From positions 1,426,001-1,490,000 of the forward strand of contig JAQGEQ010000186.1 of assembly GCA_034620365.1 (NCBI GenBank): a DNA stretch of 64,000 nt. The letters are read 5' to 3'. The position numbers and the translations under genes are program-made. Each line of letters begins with the position of its first letter. Positions within the stretch are counted from its first letter, which is position 1. This document shows, piece after piece, positions 36,049-51,136 of this stretch. The stretch comes from Pegea sp. RAD2-039. Its lineage: Eukaryota > Chordata > Thaliacea > Salpida > Salpidae. The notes under the pieces are model-generated. The model did no database searches. It was not told the DNA's origin and saw nothing but the letters and a program-made list of their open reading frames with translations.

Positions 36049-38799
36049 TTCAGCTAAAGGTGAAAATATAAATGACCAATTTCGGGTTTAAATGATTTTT
36101 AACCTTCAAGATGAAGATGAAAAGACTCAGAGATAAATTTCACATCCAGGAATTTGAATTTAAAAAATAAAATTTTAAAAATAAGCTGAAAAAGAATTGT
36201 TGAAAAATTATTTGGAAGAATTGAATTTCAGATATTTAAGTTTAATAAATAAATATTAACTTTAAAAAAATGTTTTTAAAAACAAAATATTTTATATTTA
36301 TTTTTATATAATTCATATATTTGAATAAAAGTTAAAAATTCTTTCTTTAAAATGAAAATAAAGGATTTTTAACAATAATAAACTTTGGAATAACTTTGAA
36401 CTTGAAAAAAAAACAAAATAATTATTTTAAAACATTTCAAAAGATTAGTTTTGAAGAAAACACTAATTTAATGTTTGGTAAATAAAAAGGGAATAAATAA
36501 AAGCTTTTGAAAACATTGTGAAAATAATAGTTTAAAAAGTTTTCAAAAAATATACTTAAAAACAAATAGTTATAAAAAAATTCAAAAAATAAAAGATTTG
36601 CTAATTTAAAAAATCTCTCTTAAAACTAAACACTGTAAAAAGAAATAAACAATAACAATTACTCTGTTTGTTTTATTTATAAATAAACATAATCTTGAAC
36701 AATTAAGCTCAAGGTAAAGTTTAAGTCTAAAAATTTTCACATGTTTATACCTAAAGCTTAAAACTTTAATTAAAATAAAAACTAATTTACAAAATATTTA
36801 AAGTTCGTTATTCAGGAATATTACTGTTTAATTGTATAGTTGTTTTATTATCAAAGAAAACAAAAATGTTCAAGTTATTTTTTAAAGCAAAAATTAAGTA
36901 ATTGTTTAAATATAACAAAATACCTAAAATTAAAAACAAATTTTAAAAATGTTTTAAATAGTTTTGTTAAATTTGTTTAAAAGGTAAGTTTAAAAAGAGT
37001 CATTTTAAGAGTAAGGAATAGATTATAGTTATAAACGATTTTTAAAGTTTTTTGTTATATCTTAGTGGTTGAAATGATAAAAAATCAATATTTTCTGAAA
37101 GTAAACTGAAATATTTAAGCTGAATAAAAAATCTAAACAAATTTCTCTAAAAGCTTAGTTTGAACAAACTAATTTTCTTTTATAGAAAATAAATAGTTAT
37201 AGAATTAAAATGTGAATTATTCATATAAAACAATTTCAGAAAAGCCTTTTATTTGAAAAAATACAAAAAAATAGACGCTAGGATAATTGATTTTTCATTT
37301 AGTTAGATCAAACAAGTTTTTTTCAGAAGTAATGTAGAAATACGTCAAACGTACACTACATTTCACAATTTTACATAATTACGGGTGAGTTACTTGACCT
37401 TGTGCAGCAATGCAATAAGTTCTTTGATTACAAGTTGAAAAAGAAGCTGCTTTTAATCAAACTTTTTTTTATGAATGAAATATCTTTTTATCTAAATAAG
37501 AACCAATTAAACTTGTTTATGAACAAATGAAACCAAAATTTTATCTTTGTGTAAATATTTTCTTTTTTTATTTGAAAACTGACATTATTAAGAATTTTTA
37601 AAAGTAAGCTATTATTCAACAACACATTATTATATTATCACTACATATTACTTGAAATCAGAATCTTTAATTACTTATAAATAGAAAAATTTGTAAATAC
37701 ATCAAAAGCTTTCAAAATCAAATCTTTTATATATTTTAATATTTGAATTTTTTAAAGAAACATTTTAGTCTTGAAACAAAGCTTGAAGTGAATTTTTAGA
37801 GTTTCATAGACAGCTTGTTCATTATGGCTATTCGGACAAAATCATCGAAAAAATAAAAATAAATTTTTCATTTTTTTAAACTGTTCTGCAGCTAGAAATT
37901 TTTTTATCTTATAAAAGGAAATTTTAAGTTGATCTGATAATGTCATAAATCTTATGTTTCAGATTGTTCATATTTGGTTAAAACTCAATTTGCATCTTGT
38001 TGAACTTTTTCTGTCAAATGCCAATGACTATTAATTTTAGGTTAAATTTTGAGCTAACGTGTTTCACGGTAGATTAAATACTTTTAATTAAGTGAAGTTA
38101 AACAACTCGTTTAAACAATTTTACTAGAATAGATTATCAAAAATCAATTTTAACTCAGTAAACTCAAAACTTTTATCTGAAAAATTATATCATAAATAAA
38201 AAAGATAAAACTAACTATTTTTTTAAAACAAAAGTTGTTATTAAAACTGTACACTTAGAAGTTAGGTCAACCGGCTCATACGCCTGATCTCAAAGCTCTT
38301 TTGATGCTTCAAAACAACTTTGAGATAACACTCAGTTCAATAAATTTAAAAGAATATTTTTCGCTTTCACATAAATTTTGAAAGAAACCCGATTAAAGAA
38401 AAAAGTTTAAAGAAAGAATTTGTTTCCAAAATTAATACGTTCAGAGATGTACAATTTTAAATGATGTAACTTATAAAGTTCTCTCAATATTTTCGTATAA
38501 ATTATTAATCAAGTTAAAAATTTTAAAAAATTTCACAGAATTTGAATTTTCATTGAAATAGAATCTGTATTTCCATTTATTACTAACTTCTAGAATAACT
38601 TCCTGTTAAAGATTGAAATTATTCAATTTGTCAACAATTTGGATTATTTAACTTTCTCAATATAAAATTGCCATGTGATTAGTCAGCTATCATCTGATTG
38701 TATACAAGATTCAAAAGACTTCGCGTTTAGAGTTTTTGAAATGAAGCAAGCAAACCCGGTTCGATCTAATTTAAGGCATGAAAAGGAAGAAAAAGTTGC
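36049..38799. other. AT-rich spacer upstream of cyclin Y
   Basis: No gene is supported in about 2.7 kb. It begins with the cyclin Y 5' flank. Short, less AT-rich patches near 37380-37440 and 38265-38335 resemble nothing known. Confidence 0.45.
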
Positions 38800-39165
38800 C
38801 TGCTTCGGCCGAGAACGGCCATGCATGTGAGCCAGGGCAGAAATTGTGACGACCCAGTTGCTGCCCATGCAGAATGGTTTCACTCTCTGCGCCAACAAGG
38901 TTATGCAGTGGAATAGAAGGACTGATGCAGCCACGCCCGGCTGACGTCGTACGAGCTGCCAGAATGACACTGAGTTCAGTGACAAACTACCTATAAAGCT
39001 CCAACTATTGCTTTAAATTCGGAGTTTTGTGTCTTCTAGAAACGTTGTCGTTAGCCACACTCACAAGGCCCCTCTACCCGGGCTTCTTATGAACTTTTCC
39101 TTGTCGCAAATGTGTGTCCACCTTGGAACGAATCCGAGTCAGGCGACGATTAAGTACCTTCATCT
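38800..39165 (-). mobile_element. tRNA-derived SINE-1, copy C
   Basis: Read on the minus strand, this shares the SINE-1 body with the copies at 4.4 and 13.5 kb: AAGGAAAAGTTCATA, GTAGTTTGTCACTGAACTCAG, GCTGCATCAGTCCTTCT, CTGCATGGGCAGCAACTGG, AATTTCTGCCCTGGCT and the tail GGCCGTTCTCGGCCGAAG. The head is degenerate, with GGATTCGTTCCAAGGTGGACAC at the B-box position. Plus-strand bases 39166-39310 upstream of the head are also G+C-rich and may belong to another repeat. Confidence 0.85.
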
Positions 39166-39696
39166 GTGAAAACTCCCCGAGCAAACAACACCTTGTTTAC
39201 AAGTCAGCCTTTGGTGGTCGAAGGTGCAGAGGACTGGCCTGGTTTTACTTCGATACTAGTACTTCACGTGCCACTCCACTTCAAGAGGACCACAAACAGT
39301 TGGTTCGAATATTTTTACTTAATTTTTTCTAATAAACCGAAATTTGGAATTCTTTTTCAGTTTTAATTTTATTGGCGATTGAAATAATCATTTTGTAATT
39401 TGAGAAATTTTCAAATTTTTCATTTTTATAAACTTATATCTACGATTTGTCGATTGCATCAACTTACTTTATTAACTCCCACCTATTTCACAATTTTTAT
39501 TTATATTTTCAAATTTAGAGAAATTAAATCTTTTTTCTGAAAAATTTCAACGTACGACGATTCGAAAAAGTTTCGATTAAATTTTATTTACAAATGAAAT
39601 TATAGAAAGAAATGGAAATGTTGGTACTATAACATGTTGATATGTAAAATGAAGATGAGAAGAAGACCAAGCGATTATCAGAACAGGGGAAGTCCC
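39166..39696. other. Spacer between SINE copy C and AP2M1
   Basis: 39166-39310 is G+C-richer, of unknown origin and without splice or domain signals. The rest is AT-rich 3' flank of AP2M1. Confidence 0.4.
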
Positions 39697-42373
<2,677 letters not shown>

Positions 42374-42851
42374 TCTAACTTTAGATTAGATCTAAAATGT
42401 TTTCAAGATAAAAGTGGCACTTAATATTTGATTGCAAAATTGTTTACAGAAAAATTTACAAAATATTTTAGACAAAATCTTTATTACAAATCATTAAACT
42501 TGTTAAAATATACAATACAAAAACAGAACTCTTATGAAAAACTTGATTTAAAAATTCAACAAATTATGTAAATAGATTATCATTTAGTTTAAAATGTTTT
42601 GAAAAATTGCAATAAATATTTTACAGAACTTGATTTATAAAAAGGCAGTTAAAACAATCACAAAATTTTTCAAATATAAATTGGCCTCAACTAAAAAGTA
42701 ACATAAGGCAAAAAGTACCAACTAATTTAAAGAAATAGTACCAGCAAAAATCACAGAATGAAAACAAAACAGCTTTTTGAAGAAATTTAGCAACAAATCA
42801 TTTTAAACATAAAAAAATATAACAAAATTTAAACTTTGGTTTTAAGCAAGT

Positions 42852-43340
42852 TCAAAATTGATGAGGTTGATATAAAGCTGTTAGAACTCCTTTTATAACT
42901 GAATTTTTACTATTTATTTCAGTTTGATGAAATATTTGAATATTAGGTTGAATAATAGAGCAATGGCTCAAAGTGTTTACATTAATTTCACTATACTCTA
43001 GACTAATATTATCATCAGAAAATAATCTTGGTATTTTCAACAAATCAAGAAGAACTGAATATAACTGAAAATCTGCAAAAACTGATTTTAAATATTCATC
43101 TAGCTTCTTTCTTCTTACTTCTAAAACTTTTACTTTTAAATTTCGAACTTGTTTAGGTGGAAAGTTTGGAAGTGAAATTGAGGTTTGAGCTTTTAGTTTT
43201 TTGTGAATCTCTAATAGTTCACTATATCTTCTTTTGATTTTATGAGTTATTCCATCAAATGTTAAAGTTATATGGAAAACTACAAATTCTTTCCCATTTA
43301 AATTAACATTTTCAAAATCAAATACATCAATTGAATCCAT
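42852..43340 (-). CDS. PX-domain sorting nexin, SNX22/SNX24-like
   Basis: A 162-residue single-exon protein (human SNX24: 169). The PX domain, which binds phosphoinositides such as PI3P on endosomes, covers about residues 1-115: VFHITLTF, then HKIKRRYSELLEIHKKLK with the lipid-binding Arg-Arg-Tyr, the proline segment LPNFPPKQVRN, and KVLEVRRKKLDEYLKSV. The C terminus NSVIKGVLTALYQPH corresponds to the SNX24 ending NVVIEGVLHGIFYPH, which separates this subfamily from other short sorting nexins. It lies about 480 bp upstream of AP2M1 on the same strand. Whether it is closer to SNX22 or SNX24 cannot be decided by eye. Confidence 0.88.
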   Translation of the reverse strand: MDSIDVFDFENVNLNGKEFVVFHITLTFDGITHKIKRRYSELLEIHKKLKAQTSISLPNFPPKQVRNLKVKVLEVRRKKLDEYLKSVFADFQLYSVLLDLLKIPRLFSDDNISLEYSEINVNTLSHCSIIQPNIQIFHQTEINSKNSVIKGVLTALYQPHQF

Positions 43341-46300
43341 TTTTGTCAGTTTACTAACATCTGGAAAAATTATTTCTTAGTTTGAAATTAATTTAAAAAA
43401 TATATTTAAGAATTTGAACAAAATTTCTTTCTGCTATGTTATAACTTAACTAATTTAAAAAAATTATAAATAATCAAATAAATAATTATTGTTTTCAAAA
43501 TATCATTAAAATTAATGATAAACTTTAATTAAAAAAGTCAATCTTAATAATTAATCTTTATTATAATTAAAGATAAAATTAAACTGATCAAAAAGATAAG
43601 AATTTGATACCATTTTCTATTTTTTTATTATAAACTCAAAAAACTCTAGTTGAAAAATTTCTTAAATAAAAAAATTCAAAATTCATTTTCAAAATATGTT
43701 TAAGATTAAACATTAACATTTTTTTCTTTTTTAAATCTCTTTTTTTTTAAATCAGTTATAGATCTTATAAATATATTAAAAGAATTGAAAATAGTCAACA
43801 TTTTTTTTAAATTTAATAAATTATATAGTTGATAAATGTAAATAAGATCAAAACTATATTTTATAAGATAAATTAATAATTATGATAATTCTAATAATAA
43901 ATTAATAAAATAATAAAGTCATATACATTAACTTCTTATTTTTAACTAAACCAAAAAGGTTATTTATTTAATTGGTAAATATTCAATTGCAGAATAATAA
44001 TAAAATTTTTAGAATCTAAACTGAAATTATCTAAACAGAGTATAGAAATAAATAATATTATTTTTTTTAATTAATATTAATCAAATAGAATATAAAAGTT
44101 TATAAACTTTATAGAATGATATTTAAGAAAATAGTTTCAAGTAAAATAATGAAATAAAAAAAGAGAAACCAAAAAAAAAAATTAAACAAAATTATAAATT
44201 TGAAAATATAAAAATAAATAAAACTTTTTTGGTAATTATAAACTTTAGGCGAAAACACAGAAAAACGATTTCGCCCTTTAGTGAAATACCTATATTAATT
44301 GATAACAAATTTTTAATTATTTTTTTAAATATTTTACTTCTTCTCAATCTCTAAGTCTCATATCTATCTATATTTTACAAATAGTGAATATATTTAGTTA
44401 AAATATAATTAGATCTTAATAAGTTATGATATAATTTGTTGTATTAGGCAAAAAAAATCGAAAAGTGTTTGTTTATAAGTTTTCTTATTTGTTTAGTTAT
44501 AAGTGTAAACGTAAAAGTAACTGTATTAGAAGTGCAACTTTAATCATAACTGTAAATGTACTTGTAAGTGTACATGTAATGCATAAGATTACACAAAATC
44601 ATTTCAAAGTTTAAGCTTTTTACTAGATATTAATAAGAACGTTTTACAGTGTATAAACTAATAACAAACTCATAAATCTTACTAGTAGTATTTTTTGTAG
44701 TACTACATGTCTTTTTTAGATAACTTTAGTAAACTAAAACTGTTTTAACCAGCAAGAATTTTGATAATTATGAAACAATAGGTTTAAGGTAGAATAATAA
44801 AACAATTTTCGTTAGTGATTTTTGTATAATAATATATTGTAACAAAAAATAACACTCTAAATGATTTATAATAATTAAAACAATGTTAAAATTATCTTGA
44901 ATCAGTTCGACTTTCTATAAGAACTGACAAATTTTACAGCTACTTATAGAGAACAATTCTAAAGCTCATGACTCAAGATAACCACAAATTTCAGAAATTA
45001 ATTAAAAGTTTAATTACTTTAATTGTAATATTATCAAAAATTTTATTTTTGATTCAAAACTTTATTTAAGACTTATTAAGGAAACCAATTTGTTAAACTA
45101 ATTAATTAAATTTCTAAATAGTTTTTCGGAATTGTAGACATTTTGGATAAAACTGACTTTTTAGAGATAAATATTTAGAAACTAAATAGAAACTTTTGTA
45201 AGAATTCTACTCATATACACTTAATTTCTAAAAATTGTTATCAGACTAGAAGTATTAAGAGTTTTTCTTTTGTTATTTCTCTGAAATAGTGATGTAAAAT
45301 TTGGGATATTTAAAACAATATTCAGAATTTGTGTATGTAAAAATACAAATGAGTGAAAAATTAGTTTATTAAATGGCAAAAGGATATGTTGTTAAACAGT
45401 TAAACTGTCTATGCTTTTGTTGCCGCTTTTCTTAATTGTCAATTTCTTAACATTATATTTGGCAAGTTGTGTATTTCAGTAAAACCTTTATATGATCAAA
45501 TGATTGCGGTATCGCAGCTATGCAATTCTTTGTCAATTCAAATTATTAAAATATTTTATTTATAAATAGCCATTGATTCAAATCTACACGTTTGCAAAAA
45601 GATAAATAAAAATTTAATTTTTAGTGGATTAAAAACTCCTAGACTAAACAATCAACTAAATAAAAACTTTATTTACAAAAAATGTCTCACGCCTAATAGT
45701 TAAAGGTCACTTGACGAAAAAGGTCGGGTTAAGTATGCTTTTCTTATAAAAGTAAATGATTTTGCTTTTTATTGTTTCAGAGTTTGGAAAATAGTTAAAT
45801 GATGGTTTTATTTTGATTGATAATTAAAAAATTCCTTTACATTATAAAACATTTTTGCTCTTATAGATTTCGAGATATGAAAGAAAAAAAGTTTTTAATG
45901 GATTATTGTGCTGTAAAATTTATTTTTTAATACAAAATTTGACAATTACAATTTAGAGTTTGATTGAAGGTTTTTCTTCCTTTTTAAACTTTGTCAAATC
46001 GTATTGAAGATTTTAAAACTAAAAAATTTAAATCTTAAAAAAGTTTCTAAGATTAGAACTAAAAACAAAACAAACAAATTCGTTTACAAAAAGTTTTATT
46101 TTTAAAAACGTTAAACTTCTTTAAAAACTCTAATCTTTAAATTGCATTTCTATTAACGATTTAAATTTGAAACTTTTGAGTTCGAGATGATGGTTTAGAT
46201 AAAACACAATGAAAAAAAGGAAAATAAAAAAAGAAATGTAAATATGGCAACAGAAAAAAATATCTTAAGATTGAATTAGTTTATTTAAACTCATACCAAT

Positions 46301-46995
46301 ATAGTTAAAAGAATTTAAGTGACTAGCTTATTATGTACATTTAGTTTTCAAAGTATTTTTGTTTGCTTGATGACAAACTAATCTTGTAATGACAACAAAT
46401 AATCGAGAAAACTAGTTTTTGTGTGTTTGGCTTTTGTAGCAATTAACTATTTGATATTTAAGTTTAAAAAAACTAATTCTAATCTTTAAAAGAAATTTAA
46501 TTTTTGTAAACAAAAGTATTTCGATTAAAAAATGATTTATTACTTTAGTTCAAATAGTTTAGTATCTTAGTTATGAACGTTCTATAAAAGAAACTCTTTT
46601 TTTTAATTTTTGAAAAATAAACAAATATTTAGATAGAATAAAACACAATATTGAAAAAATAAAAGTGATTTTAATTCAAATCTCAAACAAAAATATCAAA
46701 AAACTTTCAAATAAAAAATTCGTTCAAAATTCAAGTTAAACCAAAATTTCAAAGTAATTAAAAATATTTCAAAATATTTTTGTTAGCTAACATATCAATA
46801 ACATATGATAGATTCAAAGTTAACTTCTTTTTATTTCGTATTATCTAAATTTAAAATTTAAAAAAAGTGAAATAAAAAAATGCTCAAACAAAATGTTATC
46901 TAAATTTCAAGTCAATCGATAAATGCAAGAAACAAACAAAAAACAGAAACCCTAATAACAATCAAAATAACATTGACGTCATCACATAAATGACG
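43341..46995. other. Gene-free AT-rich spacer
   Basis: No gene is supported over 3.6 kb of AT-rich DNA. A short run of (TAA)GTGTAAACGTAAAAGT-like degenerate words occurs at 44500-44580. One TGACGTCA lies at 46974, just outside the next gene. Confidence 0.45.
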
Positions 46996-48903
46996 TCACG
47001 TTTTACTTCTCGTGAAGTGTTTACAATTTGAATGTAGACGAATCCAACCTCTACAGATTGATAATTTCTCGTTTGCTTTTGAACATAAATGCTCATCAGA
47101 AGGGCTCTTTTTCAAATCTTCATTTTTCATCAAATAGTCAGCCATAAAATTCCCGTCAATAGTTGAGCATTTAGTTTGATGATCTTCATCTACAATCACT
47201 TCTAATTGAGGTTCATTATATTTACAATATCCGATATGAAAGTATTGATAATAATCATTCCGCCGGCTGAAGTACAGATCAACTTTTGAGGAGCTTTTTG
47301 CATGCTCAGCTTCTGTTGGATTGACAACTTCAGTGACAGAAGGGCAAACTTCAACAGTTGATTCAACATTTTCAATCAAACTGAAAAAAAAAATCATTTA
47401 TCAAATGTATTTTTTAATTGCAAAATGAAAGTTTGTTGATGAGTCACAGTATCATGTTTAAATAAAGTTCAAGATGAATTTGAAACCCCTGGTACCCTAA
47501 TCTGAGAATACTTTGAAGCTCCAGTTCAAATAAGATCTTTGAAAATGAAATCTAAGGTCTTAACTTTCACCTTACAATTTAACTTTCTTTGTAAACACTT
47601 AAAGAAGTGTTAAGAGTTTGTTAAGAAAGTTTTTTAGGTTTTTATCAAACATTTTGTGAAAAAATAGATTGAAATTAATTGACAATTGCTGTGGCAACCT
47701 CAACTTACTTTACAGAACGAGTCCTTCGTTTTTCTTCAACTTTTGAAACATTTTCTTTAGGTTGAGATGGATTATTCAATTCTACTGATTAAAAAAAAAC
47801 TTATGCTTGTTAAGTTGTAACATAATATGTTAGGATAAAAAATATTCCAAAATTAAATGTGAACAATTTACTTAAGTCCCTGGAGTTTGTTCTTAATCTC
47901 ATTTTTCTTTCAAATTTTGTTACAAGTTCTGGCAAAAGAATTCGATAAACCTAAAAAATCAACAAAATAGCAACTCAATTTTTGACAACTCAATTTTTGA
48001 CAACTCCATTATCAAGCATTTCATCAACCACGTCATCAAACACATCATAAACTACGTCATCAAATACGTCATTAACCACATCATCAACTAGGTCATCAAA
48101 TACGTCATCACATACGTCATCAACTACATCATCAAATACGTCATCAACTACGTCATCAACTACATCACCAACTTTATCATCAACTACATCATCAACTATG
48201 TCTTCAAATACATCATCAACTACTTCATCGTTTGCATCATCATTTACCCGATCAGCAACTTCAGGAGTTTCATATTCCATAACACATGCGGGTGAATTAC
48301 CGAAACCTTCCAACTGGCAACGTTGTAGAGGGCTGAGTTGACTATTTATGAATGGGTCAATTTTGGGTGGAAACCCTTCGGGTTTTTCATCTGAAAAATA
48401 TGAATAATCGATCAAAATTTAAGTTTTATAATTGAAGATAAAACAGAATTGTTAAGAAAAAATTGAAAAAGTTTAATTGATTAAAATAGTAAATGACGTC
48501 ATCACCTACTGACCTATATGAGGTAGATGTTTGTTTGAAGCTTGCTGACTGATTGAATGAGAAGACCATGATTTTTTCACACTCTGCTGATTTTCATCTT
48601 TAATCTAACCAATCACAAGCTTGTATTTTATTTACAACAATAAGTTATCATCAGACTAACCTGACTTTCGCATTTTTCAAAACAACTTTCAATTTCCAAC
48701 ACTTCTAGCGTTATCACCTCATTATGACGTAATAAGCAGTGACGTAAGCATTGTGAAAGTTGAGAGTGACAGCTAACGGTGTTTGGCTGATCTTGATAAG
48801 AGCTTTTAATTATTGGAGCAGAGCATCCAAAAGACTTCGTTGTTAAGATGAAGATACAAATTAAAAAGTTAAAGTTTTTTTTATCAATTAAAAAAAATTT
48901 CAT
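46996..48903 (-). CDS. Secreted proprotein with neurotrophin-like C-terminal region
   Basis: Six exons (48903-48661, 48604-48514, 48390-48005, 47950-47872, 47784-47709, 47380-46996) give 419 residues with consistent phases. A signal peptide precedes Cys27. Two CX3C motifs (CLRHC, CFEKC) suggest a small helical hairpin. An acidic VDDV repeat follows at about residues 160-235. KRRTR at 285-289 is a furin-type site, releasing about 130 residues. That part starts VEVCPSVTEVV, has YYQYFHIGYCK 40 residues on, CSTID later, and ends RGWIRLHSNCKHFTRSK. Neurotrophins show the same order: VxVCDSVSxWV, QYFxxxxCK about 43 residues on, CRGID and WRFIRIDTACVCVxSRK. It has six cysteines, but spacing after the second differs and the final CxC is CKH. 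Neurotrophin kinship is an inference; the secreted, processed nature is firmer. The 48005 donor is the weakest junction. Confidence 0.6.
48010..48235 (-). repeat. Coding GTTGATGACGTA-type tandem repeat
   Basis: Inside exon 3 of the secreted proprotein gene. Plus-strand words such as tacgtcatcaac and tacatcatcaaa repeat about 17 times in 12- or 15-nt steps. On the coding strand they read GTT GAT GAT GTA and GAT GAC GTA, giving (V/F)DDV repeats. The unit resembles the TGACGTCA-bearing repeats found in noncoding DNA nearby. Confidence 0.85.
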
Positions 48904-48954
48904 TTTAAAAAAATTTGCTCTTAAATTTTCTGTAAGAAAATGATTAAATTTTAT

Positions 48955-49260
48955 TACTTCCTGATCTTCATCATTTCTTGATCCTGATTTTTTGATCTGA
49001 TGATATTACTTCCCGATCCTTATCACTTACTGATCTGTACCAACTCTGGATCTTTCTAACTTTCTGGTCCTCATCATTTCCTGATCCTTATTATCTTATG
49101 ATCTATATTTCCTTTTATGATATTCACTTTATGATCTTTATCACCTTTTGATCTTCATCGCTTCGCTACTCTTCATAATTTTGTGATCTTCGTGACTTCC
49201 TGATTTTCATCACTTCTTAATCTTCATCACCTCTTGATCTTTGTATGACTTTAATTTTCA
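48955..49260 (+). repeat. Degenerate CTGATCTTCATCACTT array
   Basis: Some twenty irregular copies of words like tgatcttcatcacttcc and tgatccttatcactta, pyrimidine-rich on the plus strand. It lies 50 bp upstream of the secreted proprotein start and belongs to the same family as the intronic arrays. Confidence 0.75.
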
Positions 49261-51136
49261 GCTTCTTTTTATTTCATCTAAGAATTGAGAGAAATGCAAA
49301 GAACTTTTTTTAGCGACCTCTAGTGGTCACAAATTTGTTGATTTGTTTTTAAATCAACAAATTAAAACCAAAACTCTAAAATCATCAAATTCCAAAATCA
49401 ATTTTAAATATTTCAACTTCAGTTTCAACTGAATATTCAAAACACTTCGTTGAACTTGCGCAATTTCTAAATATGGATGAAATAGTGGTCTGTGTACACG
49501 ATCACGTCATCTGTTTCAAGCGCTGCAGTAAGTATTTTCAATTTTATTATTTTTCTGATTAATTTTTTTACTGTTTTTTTATTTTTATAGTTTGTCGAAA
49601 ACTAATTGAAAGTTAACTTTAACTCTATTCAACAAAATTTCTTTTTTGTCATTAATTAATGATCTCTGAAATTTTTGTCTTCTATTTTTAAACTTTAAAC
49701 TATTACTTTAAAAAAACATCTGATTTTATTGAAAGCTTAAAAAAGTAGAAATTTTATTGGAAACTGAATATTTTTGTTGTTTTAAAAAACAAATTGTTGT
49801 TAATCTTAAGAGTTGATAATCTTCAATTTCTTGATAAATCCTCCCAAATTTAAAGATTCAAAGAAATTTAAGAAAATAGTTTATTTTTCAAAGTTTCAAG
49901 ATAATTTTTATTTAAGAAATTGAAAAATTTAAAAATAAAATTCAAAACATTAAATGAAACTTTATTATTTTGAAATAAAATCAAATAATTTGCAAAATCA
50001 TCAAAAAAATTGGATTTTAATTTTGGGGGTTGGGGTAAGTTTGATTTATGTTTTAATTTCTAAATCTTGAAACTAACTTTGATTTACGAAAAAATTTGCA
50101 TAGCAACTCAAGCCTAAAACTACAAATAAATAAAAAACTTAAAAATATACAGAAAAATTCATACTTTTGAAATTTCATAATTTTGTTTTTGTTTTTTTCT
50201 TGCTTAAAATTTTCAATAAAAAATAAAACTAACAAATCCAAAATTTGAAAAAAAAACTCTTCTAAATCAAATCAATTCGACTTTGAAAGAAAAAAAAACT
50301 TTCAAAATTTGATTTGTAACAAATTTAATCCTTTCAACTGAATTTGTCGAATGAAGAATTCAAATAAACAAATGCTGAACTTTCAACGAATGAATTAACT
50401 TTTATTTGTCGGTAAATGGCTTTAACAAATTCAGATACAAAAATCAAAATATAATTTCACAAAATTTGTTTGTTGATTAAACTGAAACCTTTTCTGCAAA
50501 AACCTGAACATTTTGTTTTCAAACATTTTTGTTAAAAATTTAAAAATTTAAACTTCAAAGTTATAAAGATTGATATGAAGTAAAATTTGTGGTTTCTAGA
50601 ATTTCATTTTCAATTTATTCTCATCAAGTATTAAATGAAGATTGATGTATGATTTGAAAATTTGTTTATTGAAACTGTTAAAGTTTCATAATTCATTTTC
50701 AGAAATGTTAAAAATTATCTTTAAATCCTAATTTGCTCATTTTTATGATTTTGAATGTAACTACATTTAAATTTTGTGTCTAATTGTTCAAATGGGGTTT
50801 TCCAGATTGTAAATAAACTTCGTAATGATCTAAATTTAATATCTTTCTATTTTTTAAAGTTATTTAATAACTTAATCTCCAAAATGTAAGAAATATAAAC
50901 TTTAAAATTAAAATAATAACCAAAAATATTTAAGTAAAAATAAAAAATTGTAATAAAGACTCGATTTAATGAGTTGAATCTTCCAACTTTAAACTTTGAA
51001 TCTTAAATAAATAAAAAATAAAAAATAAACAAACAAGTTGATGACATCTTTAAAACGTCAAAACTGATTTTTGATGATTCAGCTTCCTTTATGAGATTTT
51101 AGCTCGCTTTGAAATCTTATTTTTAAAAACTTGAAT
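49261..51136. other. AT-rich spacer with one possible orphan exon
   Basis: 49473-49527 reads MDEIVVCVHDHVICFKRC from an ATG and ends at a consensus A|GTAAGT donor, so it could be a first coding exon on the plus strand. I found no acceptor in phase 1 that continues it into the 51.1 kb gene, whose own ATG is preceded by in-frame stops. The rest is featureless. Confidence 0.3.

Noticed and set aside
38683-39366. ORFs of 100, 72 and 66 codons around 39 kb
   Set aside because: They arise from the G+C-richer SINE copy C and adjoining repeat, with no family similarity or splice context.
48010-48235. A CRISPR-like array
   Set aside because: The repeats are short, contiguous and coding, with no unique spacers, in a eukaryotic gene.
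46996-48903. A Spaetzle-type Toll ligand
   Set aside because: It has a similar processed layout, but the closing CxC and the conserved spacing of Spaetzle are missing. The VxVCxSV start and the W.IR ending fit neurotrophins better.
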